Positions 24,857 to 32,529 of a stretch of DNA of 52,395 nt are shown here, one piece after another (positions within the stretch are counted from its first letter, which is position 1; every line of letters begins with the position of its first letter). Below the pieces are notes generated by a model that made no database searches, was not told the origin of the DNA, and was given only the letters and a program-made list of their open reading frames with translations. A program made the translations under genes and the position numbers. The stretch comes from an uncultured Collinsella sp. (GTDB lineage: Bacteria; Actinomycetota; Coriobacteriia; Coriobacteriales; Coriobacteriaceae): NCBI GenBank assembly GCA_900544725.1, contig UQWK01000008.1, positions 1 through 52,395 of the forward strand, read 5' to 3'.

Positions 24857-25752
24857 TGAAGCTTTCACATGAATCCAAGGTACGCTTGGGCGTTGGCATC
24901 GGAGCGTTTGTGCTCATCCTTGGGCTTGTCTTTGGCATTTCGCGGCTATTGGCTCATTCCGATATGGTGCGTACGACCGGTATTCTATCTGGCAATTTGT
25001 CTGATTTTGACGATATGTTTGACGACGATGATCTCTTGGATAGCGGTAACTATTCCGCTCGGCCTCAGCAGCTTTCGAGCACGACTTTTGATGCCGATGA
25101 GTTCCGCTACCTCGATTTCGATATCAATGCGGCTTCGGTGGACGTCAAGGTTGTTGATGGCAACAAGGCTCGCGTTATCGAGCGGGGGCGCGTTGCCGAG
25201 GGTATGGATGCCTCCAAGGCCGCGACGCAAAACATCGCATCCGTCGAGGACTCGACGCTCAAGGTTTCCCAGTTTGGAAGTGACGACGGTAAGGCAATCG
25301 ATCGCTCAGTTACGGTCGAGCTGCCGCGCCGCGTTGCCGAACATCTGAAGGGAGTCAACGCGCACGTGGGTTCGGGTGATCTGCAGATTGCCGGTGTCAT
25401 CTGTGATGGTTTCGATCTTTTCCTGGGTGCGGGAGATGTAGAGTTTACGGGCAGCGTGACTGATGCGCTCAGCGCTGAGGTCGGTTCGGGCGATGTGACG
25501 TTCGAGCTTTACCAGGCCCCCGCGAAGTCGATGGACGTGAGTGTGGGCTCGGGCGATGTGGAGATGACGGTTCCGAACTCGACGGGCTTTAAGGCGAGCC
25601 TCACCTTGGGCAGCGGCGACTTCGAGAGCGATTTCCTTCCGCTTGGCTACGACGGCGATACCATTTTGAATCTTGAATTCGATAACGGTGACAAGTCTGC
25701 CACGTATCGTTTTGAGGTCGGTTCGGGCGACATGTCGTTTGATTCGGAGTGA
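24853..25752 (+). CDS. DUF4097 (LiaG-like) beta-helix membrane protein
   Basis: The 299-residue protein has one N-terminal membrane segment (about 10-34), an acidic linker, then a repetitive beta-rich outer domain. Units with VGSGDLQIAG, LGAGDVEFTG, VGSGDVTFEL, VGSGDVEMTV, LGSGDFESDF and VGSGDMSFDS recur every 18-30 residues, as in DUF4097 adhesin-like domains of envelope-stress loci such as liaG. It overlaps the XRE regulator stop by 4 nt. The pair may sense envelope stress, by analogy only. A strong terminator follows. Confidence 0.85.
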   Translation: MMKLSHESKVRLGVGIGAFVLILGLVFGISRLLAHSDMVRTTGILSGNLSDFDDMFDDDDLLDSGNYSARPQQLSSTTFDADEFRYLDFDINAASVDVKVVDGNKARVIERGRVAEGMDASKAATQNIASVEDSTLKVSQFGSDDGKAIDRSVTVELPRRVAEHLKGVNAHVGSGDLQIAGVICDGFDLFLGAGDVEFTGSVTDALSAEVGSGDVTFELYQAPAKSMDVSVGSGDVEMTVPNSTGFKASLTLGSGDFESDFLPLGYDGDTILNLEFDNGDKSATYRFEVGSGDMSFDSE

Positions 25753-25798
25753 CAGATGGCTATTGAAGACTTATAAACCATAGCTGCGCTGTTTGATG

Positions 25799-25833
25799 AA
25801 GGCGCCGAAGCCGAGATCGGCTCCGGCGCCTTT
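25799..25833 (+). terminator. Terminator after the DUF4097 gene
   Basis: GGCGCCG and CGGCGCC pair with an inner AGCCGA/TCGGCT stem, ending in TTT. Confidence 0.8.
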
Positions 25834-25838
25834 GCCTT

Positions 25839-25851
25839 TACAATGGGGACA
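25839..25851 (+). promoter_or_regulatory. -10 box placed for a leaderless elp3 transcript
   Basis: TACAAT at 25839-25844 ends only 6 nt before the elp3 ATG (25851), so transcription would begin at about the start codon. No Shine-Dalgarno is present. The -35 region falls in the preceding terminator and is poor. Confidence 0.4.
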
Positions 25852-27758
25852 TGGAACAGATTATCTTGAACATACTCGAGGCCCTGCGTCACGGCGAAAC
25901 CGTGGACGACAAGGCGCTCGTCAAACTGATACATGCCGAGGCGCGCCGTGAGGGTGCCGACAAGCGCGATTTGGCCAAGCGTCGCCTGCTGCCGTTTTAC
26001 CAGCGGGTTAAACGTGAGGAGCCGGCTCGCTGGGCTGGGTGGAATGTCGACGCGGACCTGGAGCGTCAACTGCTGCAGGTGTTGCGCATGAAGCCGCGCC
26101 GCACGGCTTCGGGCGTGGCGACCATTACCGTTATCACCAAGCCCTGGCCATGCTCGGGCGATTGCCTGTTTTGCCCCAACGATCTGCGCATGCCCAAAAG
26201 CTATCTGCACGCCGAGCCGGCGTGCGCCCGTGCGGAGCAAAACTGCTTCGACCCGTATTTGCAGGTGAGCACTCGCCTGACGGCACTTTCGCAGATGGGA
26301 CATGCGACCGACAAGATTGAGCTCATCGTGCTCGGTGGCACCTGGAGTGACTATCCGCAAGGTTATCAGACGTGGTTTATGTCGGAGCTTTTCCGTGCGC
26401 TCAATGACGATGCCGTCGCCGGCGTGGCGGCCAACCCCATGCTGGCGCGTCCGGGCATCAGTCGTGCCGAGGCAGGGCGCCTGCTCGATGACGCTCCCGC
26501 CGATGCCCTGCCGCCGGTGGTGGCGGAGCGACGCGAACGCTATCGCGCTGCCGGTATTGCGACCGATGAGGTTGAGCTTGCGAGCGGCGTTGCCGACGAG
26601 CAGGGACGTGTGGATGCTGCCGTGGGTGGCTATAACCGCGCGGTGCGTCGTCTGTACGGTCCCGGTACGCCGTGGGGCGAGGTCGCCGAGTGGCAGACGG
26701 CTACGTTGGAGGAGCTCGAACGTCAGCAGCGCATCAACGAGACGGCGAAGCATCGCGTGGTGGGGCTCGTTATCGAGACCCGGCCTGATGCCGTAACGCC
26801 GCAAGCGCTCACGCTCATCCGTCGTTTGGGCTGTACCAAGATTCAGATGGGCATCCAAAGCCTTGACCAGCACCTGCTCGACATCAACGAGCGCCGTATT
26901 ACGGTGGCGCAGATCGCGCGAGCGTTTTCGCTCGCGCGCCTATTTGGCTTTAAGATCCACGCGCACTTTATGCTCAACTTGCTGGGCGCCACGCCCGAGG
27001 GGGACAAGCGTGACTACGAGCGCTTTATGACCGAGGGCGCCTTTATGCCCGACGAGGTCAAGGTCTACCCGTGCGCGCTCATCGAGGGCTCGCGTCTGGT
27101 GGGCTGTTACGAGCGTGGCGAGTGGCGCCCCTATACCGAGGAAGAACTGCTCGACGTGCTGGCCGACGACATCGTGGTGACGCCGGCGTTCTGCCGCATC
27201 AGTCGCATGATTCGCGACTTTAGCTCCGACGACATTATGGTGGGCAACAAGAAGCCCAACCTGCGTCAGCTCGTCGAAAACCGCCTAGCTGCTCGGGGTG
27301 ACGGTGCGACGGTGCGTGAGATTCGCTATCGCGAGATCAGCACGGCGGGTGCCGACCTGGACGAGTTGACCCTTGACGAGGAAGTGGCGTACGAGACGCC
27401 GGTGACGCGGGAACGCTTTTTGCAGTGGGTGACGCCGCAGGGCAAGATCGCAGGCTTTTTGCGCCTGTCGCTGCCCGACCATTCGTTTGTTGCTGCGCAT
27501 GCGGACGAGTTGCCGACGACGCCGGACGAGGCGATGATTCGCGAGGTACACGTGTATGGCATGGCGGCACGCGTGGGCGACCAGGGCCAGGCGGCGCAGC
27601 ATCACGGTCTGGGGCGTCTGCTCGTGGAGCGTGCGTGCCAGATTGCTCGGGATGCGGGTTATGCGCGTATCAACGTGATTAGCGCGATTGGCACACGCGA
27701 GTACTATCGCCATCTTGGATTTTATGACCATGGCCTTTATCTGCAAAAGGAGCTCTAG
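25851..27758 (+). CDS. elp3: Elp3-type radical SAM / acetyltransferase tRNA U34-modifying enzyme
   Basis: The 635-residue enzyme has a radical-SAM domain whose cluster ligands are Cys101, Cys105 and Cys108 (PCSGDCLFCPN), followed by KMQ-like KIQMGIQSLDQ and FKIHAHFMLNLLGATPEGD. The C-terminal GNAT domain (about 500-630) includes HGLGRLLVERACQIARDAGY and REYYRHLGFYDHGLYL. Elp3 adds a carboxymethyl group to wobble uridines of tRNA using acetyl-CoA. Single-protein Elp3 without other Elongator subunits is known from some bacteria and archaea. It ends directly before the next gene (TAG then ATG). Confidence 0.93.
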   Translation: MEQIILNILEALRHGETVDDKALVKLIHAEARREGADKRDLAKRRLLPFYQRVKREEPARWAGWNVDADLERQLLQVLRMKPRRTASGVATITVITKPWPCSGDCLFCPNDLRMPKSYLHAEPACARAEQNCFDPYLQVSTRLTALSQMGHATDKIELIVLGGTWSDYPQGYQTWFMSELFRALNDDAVAGVAANPMLARPGISRAEAGRLLDDAPADALPPVVAERRERYRAAGIATDEVELASGVADEQGRVDAAVGGYNRAVRRLYGPGTPWGEVAEWQTATLEELERQQRINETAKHRVVGLVIETRPDAVTPQALTLIRRLGCTKIQMGIQSLDQHLLDINERRITVAQIARAFSLARLFGFKIHAHFMLNLLGATPEGDKRDYERFMTEGAFMPDEVKVYPCALIEGSRLVGCYERGEWRPYTEEELLDVLADDIVVTPAFCRISRMIRDFSSDDIMVGNKKPNLRQLVENRLAARGDGATVREIRYREISTAGADLDELTLDEEVAYETPVTRERFLQWVTPQGKIAGFLRLSLPDHSFVAAHADELPTTPDEAMIREVHVYGMAARVGDQGQAAQHHGLGRLLVERACQIARDAGYARINVISAIGTREYYRHLGFYDHGLYLQKEL

Positions 27759-28637
27759 ATGAACAAGCCGAGTGTTTCTGCCGGCGTCGTTGCCGGCGTT
27801 GCTCTGGGAGCCGCGGCGCTTGGTGCGGCCGCTGTCGCTGTTCGTGCTGCCTGTCTGCAGGTTGCGCGAACCCGCAATGGGTTGGCGCGCGTGAAACGCG
27901 TGCACGATGAGGGCGGCGATGAGATTCGCGTGCTCGTGCAGGGCGGCGTCTACCAAAGCGCAAGCTATGTTGGCAATCGTTGGGCAGAGCCCGTCTTTGC
28001 GTATTATCGTGCATTTGACGATGTGTTTGAGGCCGAGGACGCAATGCGTGATGCTTACGGGCATGGTATCGACCGTATGCTCATGCTGGGCGGCGGCGGG
28101 TTTGCCTATCCCAAGTTTGCACTGTTGTCGCACGAGGGCATGCGCATGGACGTTATCGAGTATGACGGAGAGATTACGCGCCTGGCGCGCCGCTGGTTTT
28201 ACCTGGACGAGCTGGAGCGCGCGGTGGGCGACCGCTTGCGGGTGATTACCGCCGAGGCTCGCTCGTATCTGGGTGTGACGAGCGTGGGCCATCGTCGCTA
28301 CGACGTGATCGTGAGCGATTGCTTTGGCGGTGCCGAGCCCGTGCGCGAGCTGGCAACCGTCGAGGCGTTGCGTTTGGTGCGAGGCAGCCTGAACCCCGGG
28401 GGTATCTACGTTGCCAATATCGTGAGCGCAAACGAGGGGAGCGACGTGACGTTCCTGCGCGACTGCGCTGCCACGGCACTCGAGGTATTCGCCCACGCCT
28501 GGGTGGTCCCATGTGGCGATGCGGAGTTCGGCGGCGAGGAGAACTACCTGCTCATCGCCAGCGACGGCGACTACGCCTTTGCCGAAGCCGTGCCCTTCGA
28601 CGCCGACTTCCTCGGCACCGTCCTTCACGACAAGTAA
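27759..28637 (+). CDS. Spermidine-synthase-like (aminopropyltransferase-fold) protein with N-terminal membrane segment
   Basis: The 292-residue protein has an Ala-rich hydrophobic N-terminus (about 8-32), then a methyltransferase-type Rossmann fold: MLMLGGGGFAYPKFALL, MDVIEYDGEITRLARRWFYL and YDVIVSDCFGGAEPV. The aspartate pairs that bind polyamines in true spermidine synthases are partly changed, so another small-molecule transferase role, or none, is possible. The ATG abuts the elp3 stop codon, and AAGGAG lies inside the end of elp3, so the genes are co-transcribed. Confidence 0.78.
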   Translation: MNKPSVSAGVVAGVALGAAALGAAAVAVRAACLQVARTRNGLARVKRVHDEGGDEIRVLVQGGVYQSASYVGNRWAEPVFAYYRAFDDVFEAEDAMRDAYGHGIDRMLMLGGGGFAYPKFALLSHEGMRMDVIEYDGEITRLARRWFYLDELERAVGDRLRVITAEARSYLGVTSVGHRRYDVIVSDCFGGAEPVRELATVEALRLVRGSLNPGGIYVANIVSANEGSDVTFLRDCAATALEVFAHAWVVPCGDAEFGGEENYLLIASDGDYAFAEAVPFDADFLGTVLHDK

Positions 28638-28663
28638 GTCTCCCCGTCCCAAAAAGACTGGTC

Positions 28664-31108
28664 TTAAGCGTGGTCGCGCCAGCTGCGGACACGCTGCTTC
28701 ATGCCCTCTATGTCGAGCACGCCTTCGGCGAAGCCTTTGCGCACGAGCTCCTCGGGAACGTACTCGTCGTAGCGATCAAAATAAGGCACCTCGCCGGGAT
28801 AGACGAGCTCGATGGGGTCGAAGTCCTTCTCGGCCTCGGCGGCGAGCACCTCAAAGAATGTCTCCTCGTCGGCCTTCATCTTGAACTGCATAAAGTATGG
28901 ACGCGACGGATCGAGCCCGCGAAGGCCAAGTTCCGCGGCGCATTTAATCTTGAGCATACGTTCGAGCGCCAAAAAGGCGTAGCTGCCCAACCAGGGGAAA
29001 AGCACCCAGGTGTCGCCACCCAGGTTGATGAGCGGCTTAGTTCCCGCGCCCGAAATCTCGGCCGTATGGCGAGCCTGTGCAAGGCGTGCCCGTGCGTTGC
29101 CCATGAGGTACGGATATGCCGCGTGCTCGTTGAGCACTTGGCGCATGCGCTCGAGTACGTGTGTATTGATGTCTCCGGGGCAGTCGCCAAAGTATGCCGG
29201 CACACGACCTTTGACTTGCGTGGCAAAGACGGTGTGTCGCTTCCAGTCCACTTCATCGACTATCCAGCAGTGCCCGGCTATGGCGATGCGCTCACCGGGC
29301 GGTGGCGGATTGACGATCGTGCCCAACTCGGCCGACTCGCTGCGAACGGTGAACTCCTCGTTTTCCTGGAACACAGCGTAGAACTTAAAGTTGTTAATGA
29401 TGCGCTCGCCCGCGAGGCCCACGATGAGCCCACCGCCCTCGGTGACCTGGATGTGGTCGATCTTGATGAGGTGACGCAGCAGTATGCGATAGTCATCGGC
29501 CGAGATGCGATGGAAATAGCTGAGCGTGAGCACGCGCTGAGCAAGCTCGGCCGGCGTGAGCTCGCCGGTGCTGGCGAGCGTCGACATGGTCTGGTGGTAG
29601 AGCAGGCTGTAGGGGAGTCGATCGAGCTCGGGCGGCTCGACCCACTTTTCCTCGCGATAGAGTTGTACGAGTGCGATGCCCTGCAGGAGCTTCCACGGAA
29701 TGGTCTCGGGCATCATCGTGCGCGGCTCGGGTTCTTCCTCGCGCATGACAAACCACATCTCGGGCGGAAGGTCGCGACGGCCTGTGCGCCCCATGCGCTG
29801 CAAAAAGGAGCTGACGGTAAACGGCGCGTCAATCTGGAACGCGCGCTCCAGGCGACCGATATCAATGCCGAGCTCCAGCGTGGAGGTGGTGACGGTCGTC
29901 TGCGCCTGCTCTTCGTCGCGCATGAGCTCCTCGGCCGTCTCGCGCAGCGATGCCGAAAGGTTGCCGTGATGGATGAGGAAGCGGTCTGGCTCGTGCCGGC
30001 TCTCGCAGTAGCTGCGCAACATGGAGCACACGGCCTCTGCCTCCTCGCGCGAGTTGGCAAAGACCAGGCACTTGCGGCCGCGGGTATGCTCAAAGATGTA
30101 GCCCATGCCGGGGTCGGCGTTGTCGGGTGCGGTGTCGGTGGGGTTGAGCAGTGCCTGTTCGGTTGCCTGCGGGATGTCGACTTCGCCCTCGGGGGCTGAG
30201 GAAGTGCGACGGTCCTTGGGGGCAGACTTGCCCCGTGCCTGCTCACGGCGTTGGCGGCGTTCCTCCTGTGTGAGTTGCCCGCTATGGCGCATGTCTTGGG
30301 TACTGACGGGCAGTGCCGCGGGTGGTGCCGCCTCAATGCGCTCGCATGCGAGCACCTCAGCTTCCTGCGGACCTGTGCTCGTGAATCCTCGTTGCTGAGC
30401 CTGGGGACCCGAGTTGTAGAAGTGCTCCATGGAGATGCGCCATACGCGGCGCGGTTCTTCAAAGCGGGGGATAACACAGTTGCGCCCCGTTCCCTGTGAG
30501 AGAAAGGCACCCGTGCGTTCCGGGTCCCCGATGGTGGCCGAAAGACCGATGCTCCGGGGCCGTACGCCCGCCATGCGCGAAAGACGCTCGATAAGGCAGA
30601 GTGTCTGCCCGCCGCGGTCACCGCGCATGAGCGAGTGGACCTCGTCGATGACCACATAGCGTAGGTCGCAAAACATGCGCGGGATCGCCATGTGCTTATG
30701 GATTAAGAGCGCCTCGAGTGACTCGGGCGTAATCTGCAAGATGCCGCTCGGCTTTTTGATGAGCTTTGCCTTGTGCGACTGCGAGACATCGCCGTGCCAG
30801 TGCCAGACGGGGATATCGGCCTCTTCGCATAGATCGTTGAGGCGAACGAACTGGTCATTGATGAGTGCCTTGAGGGGGCCGATATAGAGGGCGCCAACGC
30901 TTGCGGGCGGGTTCTCCCAAAACTCGGTCAGGATGGGAAAGAAGGCCGCCTCAGTTTTGCCAGATGCCGTGGATGCCGTCAGGAGCACATTCTCTTGCGT
31001 GTTGAAGATGGCATCTGCCGCCGCAACCTGGATGGAGCGCAGGCTCTCCCAATCGTGGGAGTAAATAAAATCCTGGATAAACGGGGCATATCGGTCAAAA
31101 GCGTTCAT
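28664..31108 (-). CDS. Lhr/BrxHI-like superfamily 2 helicase
   Basis: The 814-residue helicase has Walker A TASTASGKTEAA (ASGKT 48-52), Walker B DEVH (155-158), IGLSATIGDPE, the second RecA core with SREEAEAVCSML, TSTLELGIDIG and motif VI QRMGRTGR. A charged disordered insert (about 255-345) splits the two cores. The Lhr-type layout matches the BrxHI helicases of BREX type 2 loci. It is third gene of a minus-strand set with a BrxD-like ATPase and a TerB protein, separated from the ATPase by 116 nt holding a terminator-like hairpin. The ATG at 31108 follows AGAGGAGG. A defence or DNA-repair role is inferred from the partners. Confidence 0.85.
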   Translation of the reverse strand: MNAFDRYAPFIQDFIYSHDWESLRSIQVAAADAIFNTQENVLLTASTASGKTEAAFFPILTEFWENPPASVGALYIGPLKALINDQFVRLNDLCEEADIPVWHWHGDVSQSHKAKLIKKPSGILQITPESLEALLIHKHMAIPRMFCDLRYVVIDEVHSLMRGDRGGQTLCLIERLSRMAGVRPRSIGLSATIGDPERTGAFLSQGTGRNCVIPRFEEPRRVWRISMEHFYNSGPQAQQRGFTSTGPQEAEVLACERIEAAPPAALPVSTQDMRHSGQLTQEERRQRREQARGKSAPKDRRTSSAPEGEVDIPQATEQALLNPTDTAPDNADPGMGYIFEHTRGRKCLVFANSREEAEAVCSMLRSYCESRHEPDRFLIHHGNLSASLRETAEELMRDEEQAQTTVTTSTLELGIDIGRLERAFQIDAPFTVSSFLQRMGRTGRRDLPPEMWFVMREEEPEPRTMMPETIPWKLLQGIALVQLYREEKWVEPPELDRLPYSLLYHQTMSTLASTGELTPAELAQRVLTLSYFHRISADDYRILLRHLIKIDHIQVTEGGGLIVGLAGERIINNFKFYAVFQENEEFTVRSESAELGTIVNPPPPGERIAIAGHCWIVDEVDWKRHTVFATQVKGRVPAYFGDCPGDINTHVLERMRQVLNEHAAYPYLMGNARARLAQARHTAEISGAGTKPLINLGGDTWVLFPWLGSYAFLALERMLKIKCAAELGLRGLDPSRPYFMQFKMKADEETFFEVLAAEAEKDFDPIELVYPGEVPYFDRYDEYVPEELVRKGFAEGVLDIEGMKQRVRSWRDHA

Positions 31109-31189
31109 GGGACCTCCTCTCATCAACGGGCCGATTAACGCAACGGGCAACGACTCGATATCTTGCAACATCGGCGTTTGCCCAGATAA

Positions 31190-31226
31190 AACCTGCCAAA
31201 ATAAACCTGTCCCTTTTTGGCAGGTT
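31190..31226 (-). terminator. Hairpin between ATPase and helicase genes
   Basis: AACCTGCCAAAA (31190-31201) pairs with TTTTGGCAGGTT (31215-31226). The minus-strand loop reads AGGGACAGGTTTA and is followed by TTAT. The stem overlaps the ATPase stop codon. It may limit helicase expression, and it belongs to the GGGACAG hairpin set. Confidence 0.6.
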
Positions 31227-32529
31227 AGATGGTGAATTCGGCGAAGTTACGGTCGCCGCCTGCGGTGCCGGTGTTGCCTGTTGCGGCTGCCGGCACCAGC
31301 GCGTCGCCACCGACGCTTTGCAGTAATTCGTCCACGTTGGCGTCGGGGTTCTGACACAGGATATCGAGCAGTTCGATAAAGTCGCGGATGACTTCGCGGG
31401 GCGTCAGATGCGTGTCGGCCCCCACGCGGCCAAACTCAATCTTGAGGAAGCCCACCAAGTCGTTCTCGGTAAGCGTGGGCGTCCAGCCAAAGTAGCCGGC
31501 GTGAATTTGCATGAGCTTTTCGATGAGCACCAGCAGCTCCTCGTAGGTAAGCGGCTGCAGACGGATGATGGGCGCGAGCATGTCTTTGAGATCATCGCGC
31601 GCAAAACGGCCCTGAGCGAGTCGGCTGCGCAGAGCCTCGTAGGAGAACACGCCGCGGCGGCGGTCCTCGATAGAGGTCGGCGTGCCGCCCATGATCACGC
31701 CCAGGTACTGCGCTTTGCCCTGGAGCGTGTCGTTGTACATCGTTAGGATTTTCTCGTAGTTATATTGGCGCGTGATCGCGTTGGGAATCTTGTACAGATT
31801 CACGAGCTCGTCGATGAGCACCAGCATGCCCTTGTAGCCGCTGCAGACCAAAAAGCGCGCAATGAGCTTAACGTAGTCGTACCAGTCGTCGTCGCTGATG
31901 ATGGTCGAGGAGCCTAGCTCGGCGCGCGCCTCGCTCTTGGTGCGGTACTCGCCGCGAATCCATTTGGTCACGCGGCTCATGGCGTCTTCGTCACCCTCCG
32001 AGACGGCCGTGCGATAACGGCGGAGCATACGGGCGAAGTCGAAGCCGTGGACCATTTCCTCGAGCGGGGCCAGTTGGGCATTAACGGCAGACTCATCGGC
32101 GTCGGCACACGAGGCGACCCAGCGATCCAGGATAAGGTTGAGCGCGCCGCCCTCGGGGCGCGTCTTGGTCGATATGTTGCGGATGAGCTCGCGATAGGTG
32201 GCAAGGCCCTGGCCCTGGCCACCCTGTAGGCGGCGCTCAGGGGAAAGGTCGGCATCGGCGACCACAAAACCTTCGCCCATGGCATGCGTTCGGATGGTCT
32301 GGAGCAAAAAGCTCTTGCCGGCGCCGTAACGACCAACTAGGAAACGGAAGCTTGCGCCGCCATCGGCGATGAGGCTCAGGTCGGTGAGCAGAGCACGGAT
32401 CTCGACCTCTCGCCCCACGGTGATATAGGGAAGGCCAATGCGCGGGACAACGCCGCCCTTGAGCGAGTTGAGAATGACGGCGGCGACGCGCTTGGGCACA
32501 CGGGGTGCTGCGGATGCGGTATCACTCAT
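31225..32529 (-). CDS. BrxD-like ATP-binding protein (DUF2791)
   Basis: The 434-residue AAA-type ATPase has Walker A VGRYGAGKSFLL (GRYGAGKS 66-73) and Walker B MLVLIDELVNLYK (236-243). IMGGTPTSIEDRRRGVFSYEALRSRLA and the region around APIIRLQPLTYEELLVLIEKL are typical of BrxC/BrxD ATPases of BREX systems. Its start overlaps the TerB-protein stop by 8 nt (ATGAGTGA), so the two are translationally coupled. In BREX type 2 and TerB-centred loci this ATPase is paired with an Lhr-like helicase, as here. No methylase, PglZ or protease gene is present nearby, so it is not a full BREX system. Confidence 0.85.
   Translation of the reverse strand: MSDTASAAPRVPKRVAAVILNSLKGGVVPRIGLPYITVGREVEIRALLTDLSLIADGGASFRFLVGRYGAGKSFLLQTIRTHAMGEGFVVADADLSPERRLQGGQGQGLATYRELIRNISTKTRPEGGALNLILDRWVASCADADESAVNAQLAPLEEMVHGFDFARMLRRYRTAVSEGDEDAMSRVTKWIRGEYRTKSEARAELGSSTIISDDDWYDYVKLIARFLVCSGYKGMLVLIDELVNLYKIPNAITRQYNYEKILTMYNDTLQGKAQYLGVIMGGTPTSIEDRRRGVFSYEALRSRLAQGRFARDDLKDMLAPIIRLQPLTYEELLVLIEKLMQIHAGYFGWTPTLTENDLVGFLKIEFGRVGADTHLTPREVIRDFIELLDILCQNPDANVDELLQSVGGDALVPAAATGNTGTAGGDRNFAEFTI

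Noticed and set aside
28319..30199. 626-codon plus-strand frame over the helicase gene
   Set aside because: Antisense shadow; the helicase motifs on the minus strand explain the sequence.
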